DNA of 64,000 nucleotides from a gamma proteobacterium L18 (lineage in GTDB: Bacteria; Pseudomonadota; Gammaproteobacteria; Pseudomonadales; Pseudomonadaceae), in assembly GCA_000497835.1 (NCBI GenBank), contig KI547173.1:207177-271176 (forward strand), read 5' to 3'. The number at the start of each line of letters is the position of its first letter. The stretch's first letter is position 1. Under the pieces are notes generated by a model, which worked only from the letters and a program-made list of their open reading frames with translations, was not told the DNA's origin and did not search any database. The position numbers were made by a program, and so were the translations under genes. This document shows, one piece after another, positions 43,454-51,271 of the stretch.

Positions 43454-44082
43454 GCTCGAAAATCAATATAGCCTTCGTGCTAAAGAAGCATTTTTTGTTT
43501 ACCTTGAAGAAGGCTGATGAAACTAGTTGGGATTGGTTTGATATCGGAGCTTTCTTGCTGTTGCCTTTTGTTGTCGGGTGTGCAGCGTATTTTTCTAAAT
43601 CCGCCGGTAGCGATAATGCTGTGGGGGTTATCATAACGGCAAGCTCAATTTTTGCAGGGCTCCTTCTGAGCCTTCTGATGCTGGTATATGATCAAAGCAA
43701 AAATGCCGATGATAAATTATTCGAGCTAAGCGCGGGGGGCGAAAAACCCAAACCTGCCGAAAGTATGGGTGAGTTGCTGGATTGCAAAGGAGGACGAAGA
43801 AATCCTCTAGTCGCAAAGTATGAGACTCATCGTCGCATACTTGGCCAGCTGGTAATCAATATATCGTACTCAATCATTGCTGCGCTTGTCGTTATATTCT
43901 TTTGTGTAGTTAGTCTCCTTGCACCTAAAGAGGTGTTGACTATTCTTGAGGTTTCTGATTACAAATGCTCGATTAATATATCTTCTACAGCGTTCGCGCT
44001 AGCAGTGACCGTATCTACAAACCTTGTGCTGACGGTGGTCATGATTGTTAAGCGCGTAATACGCTTGATTGAAGACCGCTAG
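43450..44082 (+). CDS. 4-TM membrane protein, candidate RexB-like effector
   Basis: 210 residues. Four predicted membrane helices: about 29-50 (WFDIGAFLLLPFVVGCAAYF), 57-80 (VGVIITASSIFAGLLLSLLML), 131-157 (LVINISYSIIAALVVIFFCV) and 173-197 (STAFALAVTVSTNLVLTVVM), with a soluble loop of about 50 residues in the middle. Start overlaps the upstream stop by 4 nt, so the two are translationally coupled. A cytosolic protein plus a 4-TM channel-like protein is the RexA/RexB architecture; homology is not shown. AT-rich compared with flanks. Confidence 0.6.
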   Translation: MSSKINIAFVLKKHFLFTLKKADETSWDWFDIGAFLLLPFVVGCAAYFSKSAGSDNAVGVIITASSIFAGLLLSLLMLVYDQSKNADDKLFELSAGGEKPKPAESMGELLDCKGGRRNPLVAKYETHRRILGQLVINISYSIIAALVVIFFCVVSLLAPKEVLTILEVSDYKCSINISSTAFALAVTVSTNLVLTVVMIVKRVIRLIEDR

Positions 44083-44146
44083 AATTTCGGTAGGGGCAGT
44101 GGCCCGCTGAGAAAATAGGCGGGCGTCTTAGAGGCGCGAGAGTAAC

Positions 44147-44353
44147 TTAAGTTTTTCGTAGGCGTTCGATCCCCTGGGAGATAAGCTCTTGATGTCGGTC
44201 CAGATTCGAAAGGTTGTCCTTTACGTGCTGCGCTACAATCGTCGAGCCTCGTTGTTCAACCCAGTTCGAGAGCTCTTCAATGGCCGCAGCTATAGCTAGT
44301 TGGTTCTCGTGGAGTGCGCTTATGATGTCGGGGAGTGCGTGGTCGGCTGCCAT
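44147..44353 (-). CDS. Small hypothetical helical protein
   Basis: 68 residues from ATG 44353, preceded by GAGGA at good spacing. Mostly helical and charged (ALHENQLAIAAAIEELSNWVEQRG and LSNLDRHQELISQGIERLRK), possibly coiled-coil. The open frame extends upstream to 44485 but without a better start. Downstream of and on the same strand as the 44457-45161 gene, so probably one transcript. Function unknown. Confidence 0.55.
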   Translation of the reverse strand: MAADHALPDIISALHENQLAIAAAIEELSNWVEQRGSTIVAQHVKDNLSNLDRHQELISQGIERLRKT

Positions 44354-44456
44354 AGTGATGTCCTCTGCAGGGAAGGACAGCGTAGAGGAACCTCTGAAGG
44401 AAAGCTCGCTTTGTAAAAAGCTTTTCAGCCGCGAGCTGTTCGAAAATCGTGTAAGG

Positions 44457-45161
44457 TTAACCGAGCAATGGTGGTTCGGAATCATGGCCTATCATTGGGT
44501 TTTCGGCGCTACTCGGTAGTTGCTCTGCTCGAGCTTGAGATTTCCAAGCAAATCCAAGGAGCTCCTTAATCCGGTCCGTGAAGGGTTTAGCATCAGTCCC
44601 AAGCTTGCCGAGGGTAACGCCCGCATCCCCTATCAACCCATAAATCCGGTTGAGGTCAGAAACTTTCTTGTGCAGCTCTCTTTGAAGATCCTCTAGGCGC
44701 TTCATCAGTCTTTGTTTGTGGCCGGCGTCCAGCCTCGGCTCTTTCGAAAGCAGGTCCCGCAGCTCGTTTATAACTGTTTGGATTCTACTGAGGTCGCCAT
44801 CCGTGAATTCGTATCCGAAGCCGTTGGAGAGCGTGATGTTGAAACGATTCTTCAGGTTCTCCAATTTCTGGGCAGATGATTGCCCAACTAAATCAGCTTG
44901 AACGTCCTGGAGAAAATTACGGAGCTGATTGCAAACAGCACCCATCGGGCCATTCAAATCAGGGGGAGCAACAAAATGAGAAACAAGCCCCTGCTCCTCT
45001 ATGCTCAGCAGCACTGCAGTCGCTTCCAGCAAGGTGGCATGCGCATCCTGCGTCCAGTCAATTACAAGATCAGCTTCTGACAGAGCGTGTGCGCATACTG
45101 CCAGTGCACCTTCTGTTGGGTTATCTCTAACAGCCTCGAGTAAACGGATCGGGATAGTCAT
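44457..45161 (-). CDS. Hypothetical helical protein at the island right end
   Basis: 234 residues, no membrane segment. The middle is strongly helical and coiled-coil-like (RIQTVINELRDLLSKEPRLDAGHKQRLMKRLEDLQRELHKKVSDL), followed by GLIGDAGVTLGKLGTDAKPFTDRIKELLGFAW. No catalytic motif recognised. Last complete gene before the right att site, on the minus strand, with a small helical gene downstream; the two form a separate cargo unit. Confidence 0.6.
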   Translation of the reverse strand: MTIPIRLLEAVRDNPTEGALAVCAHALSEADLVIDWTQDAHATLLEATAVLLSIEEQGLVSHFVAPPDLNGPMGAVCNQLRNFLQDVQADLVGQSSAQKLENLKNRFNITLSNGFGYEFTDGDLSRIQTVINELRDLLSKEPRLDAGHKQRLMKRLEDLQRELHKKVSDLNRIYGLIGDAGVTLGKLGTDAKPFTDRIKELLGFAWKSQARAEQLPSSAENPMIGHDSEPPLLG

Positions 45162-45255
45162 GAGTCATCCTTGGCGCTCTGAAAATGTCACTTTGCCATA
45201 TGACGCACCTTGTGGATACTCCAAGACGCCTAGCACCGAGCTACCGTAGAACAAC

Positions 45256-45274
45256 GTGGTAACCGTGTGGTAAT
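45256..45274 (+). repeat. Candidate integrase arm-type sites, right end
   Basis: GTGGTAAC (45256-45263) and GTGGTAAT (45267-45274), matching the pair at 35958-35977 by the left end, about 65 nt inside the right att core. Confidence 0.6.
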
Positions 45275-45338
45275 CTTCCGGCTCCCTCACGCGGGGAGCC
45301 TTGATTTACGTGGTCTGTAGGAGGGAGGTTCGATTCCT

Positions 45339-45358
45339 GATTCCTATCTCCGGCACCA
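45339..45358 (+). repeat. attR core
   Basis: GATTCCTATCTCCGGCACCA, the exact tRNA-Thr 3' end. Immediately to its left, GGTTCGATTCCT (45328-45339) continues the T-arm sequence, but with a 7-nt GATTCCT duplication. Confidence 0.88.
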
Positions 45359-45361
45359 TCC

Positions 45362-45802
45362 TCACCGCAACAACCCCATCCCCTCCAGCAACTCCCCCAA
45401 CCCATCCGGCGCCAGTACCACATCGTCGGTAAAGCTTTCGCGCCCCAACCACCGCACCGTAAACGCAGCCCCATCATCCTCGCACCCATCCAGATAATCG
45501 CGCTCATACAACCGCGAATCCTCGAACCGGCCATCAAACACCCGCACAATCTCGTGCCCCGACACGCCCTGCCACACAAAAATATTCTCCAGCGTCCCTA
45601 TCAGGCGCAGATCAGTAACTGCAGCATCCAATTCTTCCCGTACCTCGCGCACGATCGCCTCATGGCTGGTTTCACCAAATTCGATGCCGCCCCCCACCGG
45701 CCTGAAGATCGTTCGCCCGGCCACCGCATCGTGAAATTGATGAACCAGAATTTTGCCCTGGTGATGGAAGATACACAGGGCAAGTGGGCGGATTCGGTGC
45801 AT
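45362..45802 (-). CDS. NUDIX hydrolase
   Basis: 146 residues from ATG 45802 (GTG 45808 possible). The complete Nudix box is GGGIEFGETSHEAIVREVREELDA at about residues 38-61, carrying the catalytic REVREE glutamates. Hydrolyses an X-linked nucleoside diphosphate; the exact substrate cannot be told. First core gene to the right of the island; its stop is 4 nt from the att repeat. Confidence 0.88.
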   Translation of the reverse strand: MHRIRPLALCIFHHQGKILVHQFHDAVAGRTIFRPVGGGIEFGETSHEAIVREVREELDAAVTDLRLIGTLENIFVWQGVSGHEIVRVFDGRFEDSRLYERDYLDGCEDDGAAFTVRWLGRESFTDDVVLAPDGLGELLEGMGLLR

Positions 45803-46016
45803 ATTCACGGGTAAATCCTCGAGTGGTGAAGTGCTAGGCTACGCACTTCTCTTTAAAGTTTTGTAGATGTGACGGCCAGCGCATCCTCGGTTGATAGGCC
45901 ATTCATATCACCACGGTTACGAAATTTTCCGTGCCCTTTTGCAGTCTGATGTCATGCTGGCCATATGCTGGTATTCAATATTGTCTTTTACCCGATCTAC
46001 CTCCCCAGGAGGCCCC

Positions 46017-46790
46017 ATGATCCAAACCCTCTTCCCTCAGCCTTTCCAACCCGCCAGTTGCGCCCAGTGCCGCAATCTGGAAGCCCTGGACTTCGCCTTC
46101 ACCATGGCCTTCCAGCCCATCCTCAACGTGCGCACCGGCGCCCTGTACGCCTACGAAGCCCTAGTCCGCGGCCCTAACGGCGAATCCGCCGCCAGCGTGC
46201 TGGCCCAGGTCAACGACACCAACCGTTACCGCTTCGACCAGGCCTGCCGAGTCAAGGCCATCGAGTTGGCGGCGGGGCTGGGCCTGCCTGACATCCCCGA
46301 TTGCAAGCTGAGCATCAACTTCCTGCCCAACGCGGTGTACCGTGCCGAGACGTGCATCCGCGCCACGCTGGAGGCGGCCAAGGCGTCGGCGTTCCCGCTG
46401 GATCGCTTGATGTTTGAGGTGACAGAGGGGGAGAAGGTCGAAGACCCGGAGCATTTGAAGTCGATCTTCAAGGCGTATGAGCGGCAGGGTTTTACCACGG
46501 CGATCGATGACTTTGGCTCGGGGTATTCGGGGTTGAATCTGTTGGCCACATTTCAGCCACAGGTGCTGAAGCTGGACATGGTGTTAACGCGCAACATCGA
46601 CAGCGACCCGGTGCGTGAGGCGATTGTGGCGGGGATTGTGCTGGTGGCGCAGCGGTTGGGGATTACCTTGTTGGCCGAGGGCGTAGAGACGGTAGGGGAG
46701 CGCGATGCGCTGCTGGGGCTGGGGATTGAGTTGATGCAGGGGTATCTGTTTGCGCGGCCGCAGGTGGGTGAGCTGCCGTTGAAGCCTTGA
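46017..46790 (+). CDS. EAL-domain cyclic-di-GMP phosphodiesterase
   Basis: 257 residues, essentially a lone EAL domain. Catalytic motifs are all seen: YEALVRG (EAL), NFLPN, MFEVTEGEKVED (Glu), IDDFGSGYSGLN (DDFG), KLDM and LLAEGVET, QGYLFARP. An active phosphodiesterase is therefore likely. AGGAGG precedes ATG 46017; an earlier in-frame ATG (45891) is unlikely. A short Cys-containing N-terminus (SCAQCRNLEALD) could be a small sensor or metal site. Confidence 0.9.
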   Translation: MIQTLFPQPFQPASCAQCRNLEALDFAFTMAFQPILNVRTGALYAYEALVRGPNGESAASVLAQVNDTNRYRFDQACRVKAIELAAGLGLPDIPDCKLSINFLPNAVYRAETCIRATLEAAKASAFPLDRLMFEVTEGEKVEDPEHLKSIFKAYERQGFTTAIDDFGSGYSGLNLLATFQPQVLKLDMVLTRNIDSDPVREAIVAGIVLVAQRLGITLLAEGVETVGERDALLGLGIELMQGYLFARPQVGELPLKP

Positions 46791-46803
46791 GAGGGCGGCG
46801 GGG

Positions 46804-46864
46804 CTTTCCCGAGCTTCGCCCGGTCCCACAGGGGGGGCTGTGGGACCGGGCGAAGCTCGGGAAG
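46804..46864. repeat. Inverted REP of the GGGACCGGGCGAAGCTC type
   Basis: CTTTCCCGAGCTTCGCCCGG...CACAG, a G-rich loop, and the exact inverse CTGTG...CCGGGCGAAGCTCGGGAAG: a hairpin of about 27 bp. Single units of this family occur at 20331 and 23970. Confidence 0.85.
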
Positions 46865-46881
46865 CGGCTGGCGCCGCAGTA

Positions 46882-47172
46882 TCAGCCTTCCTGACGCCAC
46901 CGCACGGTGTAATGCGCCGCCACGCTGGTCATCTGCGGCTGGAAGTGGGTGTTGGTGATCAGGTACTTGTCCACCTGGCCGTTTTCACGGTGGTGTTCCA
47001 GGGTGTCGCCGGCGCCGGCGTTGAGGGTCACTTCGTAGATCAGCGCCTTGTTGGGTTCGACGCTGGTCTGGAAAGGCCCCAGGCGGGTGCCGTCGATGCG
47101 GATGATGTAGACCTTGTCGGCCCCGGGGTTGAGCGTGTTCGTCACAGCGAGTACTCCAATACCTTCGTTCAT
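46882..47172 (-). CDS. Conserved hypothetical protein
   Basis: 96 residues, no signal or membrane segment. Reads as a small beta-rich protein (VLAVTNTLNPGADKVYIIRIDGTRLGPFQTSV ... LIYEVTLNAGAGDTLEHHRENGQVDKYLITNTHF). It lies just downstream of nadC on the same strand (16-nt gap), so it could be co-transcribed. I do not recognise a family. Confidence 0.65.
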   Translation of the reverse strand: MNEGIGVLAVTNTLNPGADKVYIIRIDGTRLGPFQTSVEPNKALIYEVTLNAGAGDTLEHHRENGQVDKYLITNTHFQPQMTSVAAHYTVRWRQEG

Positions 47173-47188
47173 CTCGTGGGGTGTGGTG

Positions 47189-48037
47189 TCACAGACTCAG
47201 GCGCATCGACAGGTCGATGGCCTTGACGTCCTTGGTCATTGCGCCGATGGAGATGTAGTCCACACCGGTCTGGGCAATGGGCAGCAAGGTGGTTTCGTTG
47301 ATGCCGCCGCTGGCTTCCAGTTTTGCCTGGCCTGCGTTCAGGCGTACGGCTTCGCGCATGTCGTCGTGGCTGAGTTCGTCGAGCATGACGATGTCGGCGC
47401 CGGCGGCCAGGGCTTCCTTGAGTTCGCTCAGGCTTTCGACTTCGATCTCCACCGGCTTGCCGGGGGCGATGCGGTGCGCGGCGCTGATGGCCTGGGCAAT
47501 GCCGCCGCTGGCGGCAATGTGGTTTTCCTTGATCAGGAAGGCGTCATACAGGCCGATGCGGTGGTTGTGGCAACCGCCGCAGGTCACGGCGTACTTCTGC
47601 GCTAGGCGCAGGCCGGGCAGGGTCTTGCGGGTGTCGAGCAGTTTGACCTGGGTGCCGGCCACCTTGTCAGCCAGCGCCTGGGCCTGGGTGGCCACGGCGG
47701 ACAGCATCTGCAGGAAGTTGAGGGCGGTGCGTTCGCCGCTCAGCAGCGAGCGGGCGGGGCCTTCCAGGTGGAACAGGGCCTGGTTGGCAGTGGCGCGCTG
47801 GCCATCGCTGACCTGCCAATGCACGGCCACGCGTGGGTCGAGCTGACGGAACACCGCGTCTACCCAGGCGGTGCCGGCCACCACGCAATCCTGGCGGGTG
47901 ATGATGGTGGCTTTTGCCAGGCGCTCGGCCGGGATCAGCTGGGCGGTGATGTCGCCGCTGCCAATGTCTTCCAGCAACGCACGGCGCACGTTGGCTTCGA
48001 TCTCGGCAGTCAGGTCGGCGAGGCGTAGATTCGGCAT
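47189..48037 (-). CDS. nadC: Nicotinate-nucleotide pyrophosphorylase (carboxylating)
   Basis: 282 residues from ATG 48037. Converts quinolinate and PRPP to nicotinate mononucleotide in NAD synthesis. Motifs: EDIGSGDIT, SGERTALNFLQ, LDTRKTLPGLRLAQKYAVTCGGCHNHRIGLYDAFLIKENHI, and VEIEVESLSELKEAL, ending with SIGAMTK. Correct family length; an upstream frame extension is discarded. Confidence 0.95.
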   Translation of the reverse strand: MPNLRLADLTAEIEANVRRALLEDIGSGDITAQLIPAERLAKATIITRQDCVVAGTAWVDAVFRQLDPRVAVHWQVSDGQRATANQALFHLEGPARSLLSGERTALNFLQMLSAVATQAQALADKVAGTQVKLLDTRKTLPGLRLAQKYAVTCGGCHNHRIGLYDAFLIKENHIAASGGIAQAISAAHRIAPGKPVEIEVESLSELKEALAAGADIVMLDELSHDDMREAVRLNAGQAKLEASGGINETTLLPIAQTGVDYISIGAMTKDVKAIDLSMRLSL

Positions 48038-48402
48038 AGCAGGCTCCACAGGCAAAGTGGCCGGATTATAGGGCAGCGATGCCCTGGCGCGAAGCCTTGC
48101 GAGCGCTGCGTTGCCCAATGGCGCGGGATGGCAAAAGAGGGGCGCGTACGGGGAGCTTTTACCTGCTTTTGTTGTCCACTTGGCATCGGGTTGCAAATAA
48201 CTCGTTCAGCCACCCTAGCGCTGTACTCAGGTTTTGCAGATAATGAGCGCCTTGTATTTGGCGTCATGTCTTTGACGTTGGTCTGGATTGTTGTCGTTCT
48301 GAATGCGGTTGCTTACAAAGGCGTTGCGCAGAGCCCTGTGGGCGCGTGCCGGGAACCTGCATACTAGCGACACACCAGGCCTCATTCTTTCAGGAGAACG
48401 GG
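48038..48402. other. Intergenic region nadC to the DUF1631 gene
   Basis: 365 bp. It should carry the divergent promoters of nadC and the DUF1631 gene, but I see no strong consensus. A 79-codon frame (48128-48367) has no RBS or recognisable product. Confidence 0.5.
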
Positions 48403-50628
48403 ATGCACAACGATGGGAAAGTCGTGCCCTTGAACAAGGCGGCTGCTGATCAAGCCAATCAGACGCCTTTGGCACGCCTGCCCGTTGTCCTCCTGCAAGT
48501 GCGCGACAAGGCTGCGCAGCAGCTCAAGCAAGGGCTGCAGGCATTGTTCGACAATGCCGACGATACCTTGTTCGAAATGGCCGACCGGGCCTGCAACAAC
48601 GCTGAACAGAACACCTTCTTCGAAGCCATGCGCGACCTGCGCCTCAAGCGCAAGAGCATCGAGCGGGGCTTTCTGGAGCGCCTTTACGAAGCCTTCGTCG
48701 CCATCGGCCAGTACGAAATCGCCGAGCCGGTCATTACCCAGCCGGTCAATTACGACAAGCTGGAGCTGGTGGCCAACGATGACCTGGAGCGCACCGTGGC
48801 CCTGGATGCCATGGTGGGTAAGGTGCTGTCGCGCGATGGCCTGGCCCTGGGGCAACTGACGGCGCGGCTCAATTCACTGGTGCTCAAGCGTCTGGACGAT
48901 GCCAGCAACCCGCTGGGGCCGGCCATGCTGTGTGACTATTTCCTGGAAGCTGGGCGCAACCTGGGCGTGGAGATCAAGGTCAAGCTGATCGTGCTCAAAC
49001 TGTTCGAAAAGTACGTGCTCAGCGACTGCGATCAGTTGTACCTCGAGGCCAACCAGTTGCTGATCGCCACCGGCGTGCTGCCCGAGCTCAAGGCTGCCCC
49101 CGCGCGTCGCAGTGCCGATCGCACGCCGCCGCGGCCCAGCAGCCGCCGCGAGGATCAGACGGGCAACAGCCCGGCGGGCGCCGTCCATCTGGATGAAAAT
49201 GTGCAGGAGGTGTTTGGCGCCCTGCAGGAGTTGCTGCACCAGTTGCGCGGCAGCGTCGCGCCAAAGCTGGAAACGAGCACCGAAGCGCAGCCTATCTCCA
49301 CCAACGACCTGATGCGCCTGCTGTCGCACCTGCAGCAGTACGTGCCATCGTCCCAGGCCGCGCAGGACGATTACGACCTGCGCTACCAGCTGGAACAGTT
49401 GCTGACCCGCGTTAGCGTCAAGAGCGGCAAGTTCCGGGTGATCGGGGTGATGGACGAAGACGTCATCAACCTCATTGCCATGCTGTTCGAATTCATTCTC
49501 GACGACCGTATCCTGCCGGACTCGCTGAAGGCCCTGATTGGCCGCCTGCAGATTCCGATGCTCAAGGTGGCGGTGCTGGACAAGAGCTTCTTCAGCCGTG
49601 GCAGCCACCCGGCCCGTCGCCTGCTCAACGAGATTGCCTCGGCCGCCATGGGCTGGGGCAACCGTGACGATTACCAGCGCGACAGCTTGTACCTGCGCAT
49701 CGAGCAGATCGTGCAACGCTTGCTCAATGACTTTGTCGACGACCCGGCGATTTTCTCCGAGCTGTTGGCCGACTTCCTCGCCTTCACTGCCGACGAACGG
49801 CGCCGCAGCGAGCTGCTTGAACAGCGCACCCGCGATGCCGAGGAAGGCCGCGCCAAGGCGGAACTGGCCCGTCATCGTGTGCAGCAAGAACTTAATCGCC
49901 GGCTGTTGGGCAAGTTGTTGCCGCAGGTGGTGGTGCGTTTGCTGGAGGAAGCCTGGAGCAAGGTGTTGCTGCTGACCTGCCTCAAGCATGGCGATGGTTC
50001 GCCGCAATGGCAGGAAGGCCTGGCCACCATGGACGACCTGATCTGGAGCGTGGAGCCCCATGATGAGCCCGATGCCCACCAACGTCTGCTGGAAGTGGTG
50101 CCGGGCTTGCTCAAGTCATTGCGCGACGGCCTCACCAGCTCGGCGTTCGATCCCTTCGCCACCAGCGAGTTTTTCAGTCAGTTGGAAGTGCTGCACGTGC
50201 AGGCACTCAAGCGTGACGCCCATCAGCCCGCGCAACTTGCCGAAGGCCAGCAGCCGCCGGCACTGGTGGCGGTGGTGGAGGAAATCGTGCTGGCCGGTCA
50301 TGGCGATGCCGCCGACAGTGAGCCGCTGGTGCGTCTGCCTGCTGACGATCCGGGCTTGCTGCAGGTAGACAAACTTCGCCCTGGCAGTTGGGTCGAGATC
50401 AAGGAAGACGATGACAACCGCCTGCGCTGCAAGTTGACGGCGATTATCGAGGCCACCGGCAAGTACGTGTTCGTCAACCGTACGGGCATGAAGGTGCTGG
50501 AAAAGACGCGCATGGGCCTGGCCGTGGAGTTCCGTCGCGGGTCGGTGCGCATCCTTGACGATGCCCTGCTGTTCGATCGCGCGCTGGACTCGGTTGTCAC
50601 TAACCTGCGCCAACGCAAAGGGAAATAA
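48403..50628 (+). CDS. DUF1631 family protein with C-terminal PilZ-like region
   Basis: 741 residues from ATG 48403, with CAGGAG upstream. Cytosolic, mostly helical; the N-terminus has the family's QLKQGLQALFDNADDTLFEMADRACNNAEQ. A Pro/Arg-rich linker lies at about 235-260. The C-terminal 90 residues (LRPGSWVEIKEDDDNRLRCKLTAIIEATGKYVFVNRTGMKV) look like a PilZ-type beta barrel but lack the RxxxR...D/NxSxxG c-di-GMP signature. Function unknown; adjacent to ampDE. Confidence 0.8.
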   Translation: MHNDGKVVPLNKAAADQANQTPLARLPVVLLQVRDKAAQQLKQGLQALFDNADDTLFEMADRACNNAEQNTFFEAMRDLRLKRKSIERGFLERLYEAFVAIGQYEIAEPVITQPVNYDKLELVANDDLERTVALDAMVGKVLSRDGLALGQLTARLNSLVLKRLDDASNPLGPAMLCDYFLEAGRNLGVEIKVKLIVLKLFEKYVLSDCDQLYLEANQLLIATGVLPELKAAPARRSADRTPPRPSSRREDQTGNSPAGAVHLDENVQEVFGALQELLHQLRGSVAPKLETSTEAQPISTNDLMRLLSHLQQYVPSSQAAQDDYDLRYQLEQLLTRVSVKSGKFRVIGVMDEDVINLIAMLFEFILDDRILPDSLKALIGRLQIPMLKVAVLDKSFFSRGSHPARRLLNEIASAAMGWGNRDDYQRDSLYLRIEQIVQRLLNDFVDDPAIFSELLADFLAFTADERRRSELLEQRTRDAEEGRAKAELARHRVQQELNRRLLGKLLPQVVVRLLEEAWSKVLLLTCLKHGDGSPQWQEGLATMDDLIWSVEPHDEPDAHQRLLEVVPGLLKSLRDGLTSSAFDPFATSEFFSQLEVLHVQALKRDAHQPAQLAEGQQPPALVAVVEEIVLAGHGDAADSEPLVRLPADDPGLLQVDKLRPGSWVEIKEDDDNRLRCKLTAIIEATGKYVFVNRTGMKVLEKTRMGLAVEFRRGSVRILDDALLFDRALDSVVTNLRQRKGK

Positions 50629-50707
50629 TTCTTCGCGGCCCCAGGCTGCCCAGCAGCGTCCTGGCGCGGCATACTGGGCCATCGACGTGTGTTGCCAAGG
50701 AACCCTG

Positions 50708-51271
50708 ATGAACATCGATTCCGCCACTGGCTGGTGCCAGGGCGCGCAACATTGCCCCTCGCCCAATTTCAATCAGCGGCCCGAGGGCGAGATATCCCTG
50801 CTGGTGATCCACAACATCAGCCTGCCCCCCGGGCAATTCAAGACCGGGCGGGTGCAGCAGTTCTTCCAGAACCAGCTGGACACCGGTGCCCACCCCTTCT
50901 TCGAGACCATTGCCGAACTGCGGGTGTCAGCGCACTTTTTGATCGAGCGTGACGGTGAAGTGACCCAGTTCGTCTCTTGTCTTGAGCGGGCGTGGCACGC
51001 TGGCGTGTCCTGTTTCGAAGGGCGCGAGACGTGCAATGACTTCTCCATCGGCATCGAGCTTGAGGGCACAGACTTCGAGCCGTTCACCGACGCGCAGTAC
51101 CGGGCATTGACCACCCTGACCCGTCAGTTGCTGGCGCAGTACCCGGGCATCACCCCATCGCGCATCTGCGGGCACAGCGACATCGCGCCGGTGCGCAAGA
51201 CCGATCCAGGGCCGCATTTTGATTGGGCGCGCTACCGCGCCAGTCTCGGGGCTGACGAGGGCGAACAATGA
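50708..51271 (+). CDS. ampD: 1,6-anhydro-MurNAc-L-alanine amidase AmpD
   Basis: 187 residues. Cytosolic amidase of peptidoglycan recycling, indirectly repressing AmpC beta-lactamase. Zinc ligands are in VIHNISLPPG (His), AWHAGVS (His region) and GHSDIAPVRKTDPGPHFDW (His/Asp). SIGIELEGTDF is the family core. Start ATG 50708 after AAGGAAC. Overlaps ampE by ATGA, as in other gamma-proteobacteria. Confidence 0.94.
   Translation: MNIDSATGWCQGAQHCPSPNFNQRPEGEISLLVIHNISLPPGQFKTGRVQQFFQNQLDTGAHPFFETIAELRVSAHFLIERDGEVTQFVSCLERAWHAGVSCFEGRETCNDFSIGIELEGTDFEPFTDAQYRALTTLTRQLLAQYPGITPSRICGHSDIAPVRKTDPGPHFDWARYRASLGADEGEQ

Larger units (their letters stand above)
35879..45358. mobile_element. Integrative element in the tRNA-Thr 3' end
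   Basis: Bounded by 20-bp direct repeats GATTCCTATCTCCGGCACCA (35879-35898, the tRNA 3' end; and 45339-45358). A tyrosine integrase is the first gene. Paired GTGGTAAC repeats (35958, 35970 and 45256, 45267) near both ends are candidate integrase arm sites. The content differs from the flanking core: phage-type regulator remnants, a serine recombinase, AT-richer hypothetical genes. There are no capsid or conjugation genes, so it is a small island or satellite-like element and not a full prophage. Confidence 0.88.

Noticed and set aside
48128..48367. 79-codon frame upstream of the DUF1631 gene
   Set aside because: No clear RBS, no family resemblance, and it lies where divergent promoters are expected.
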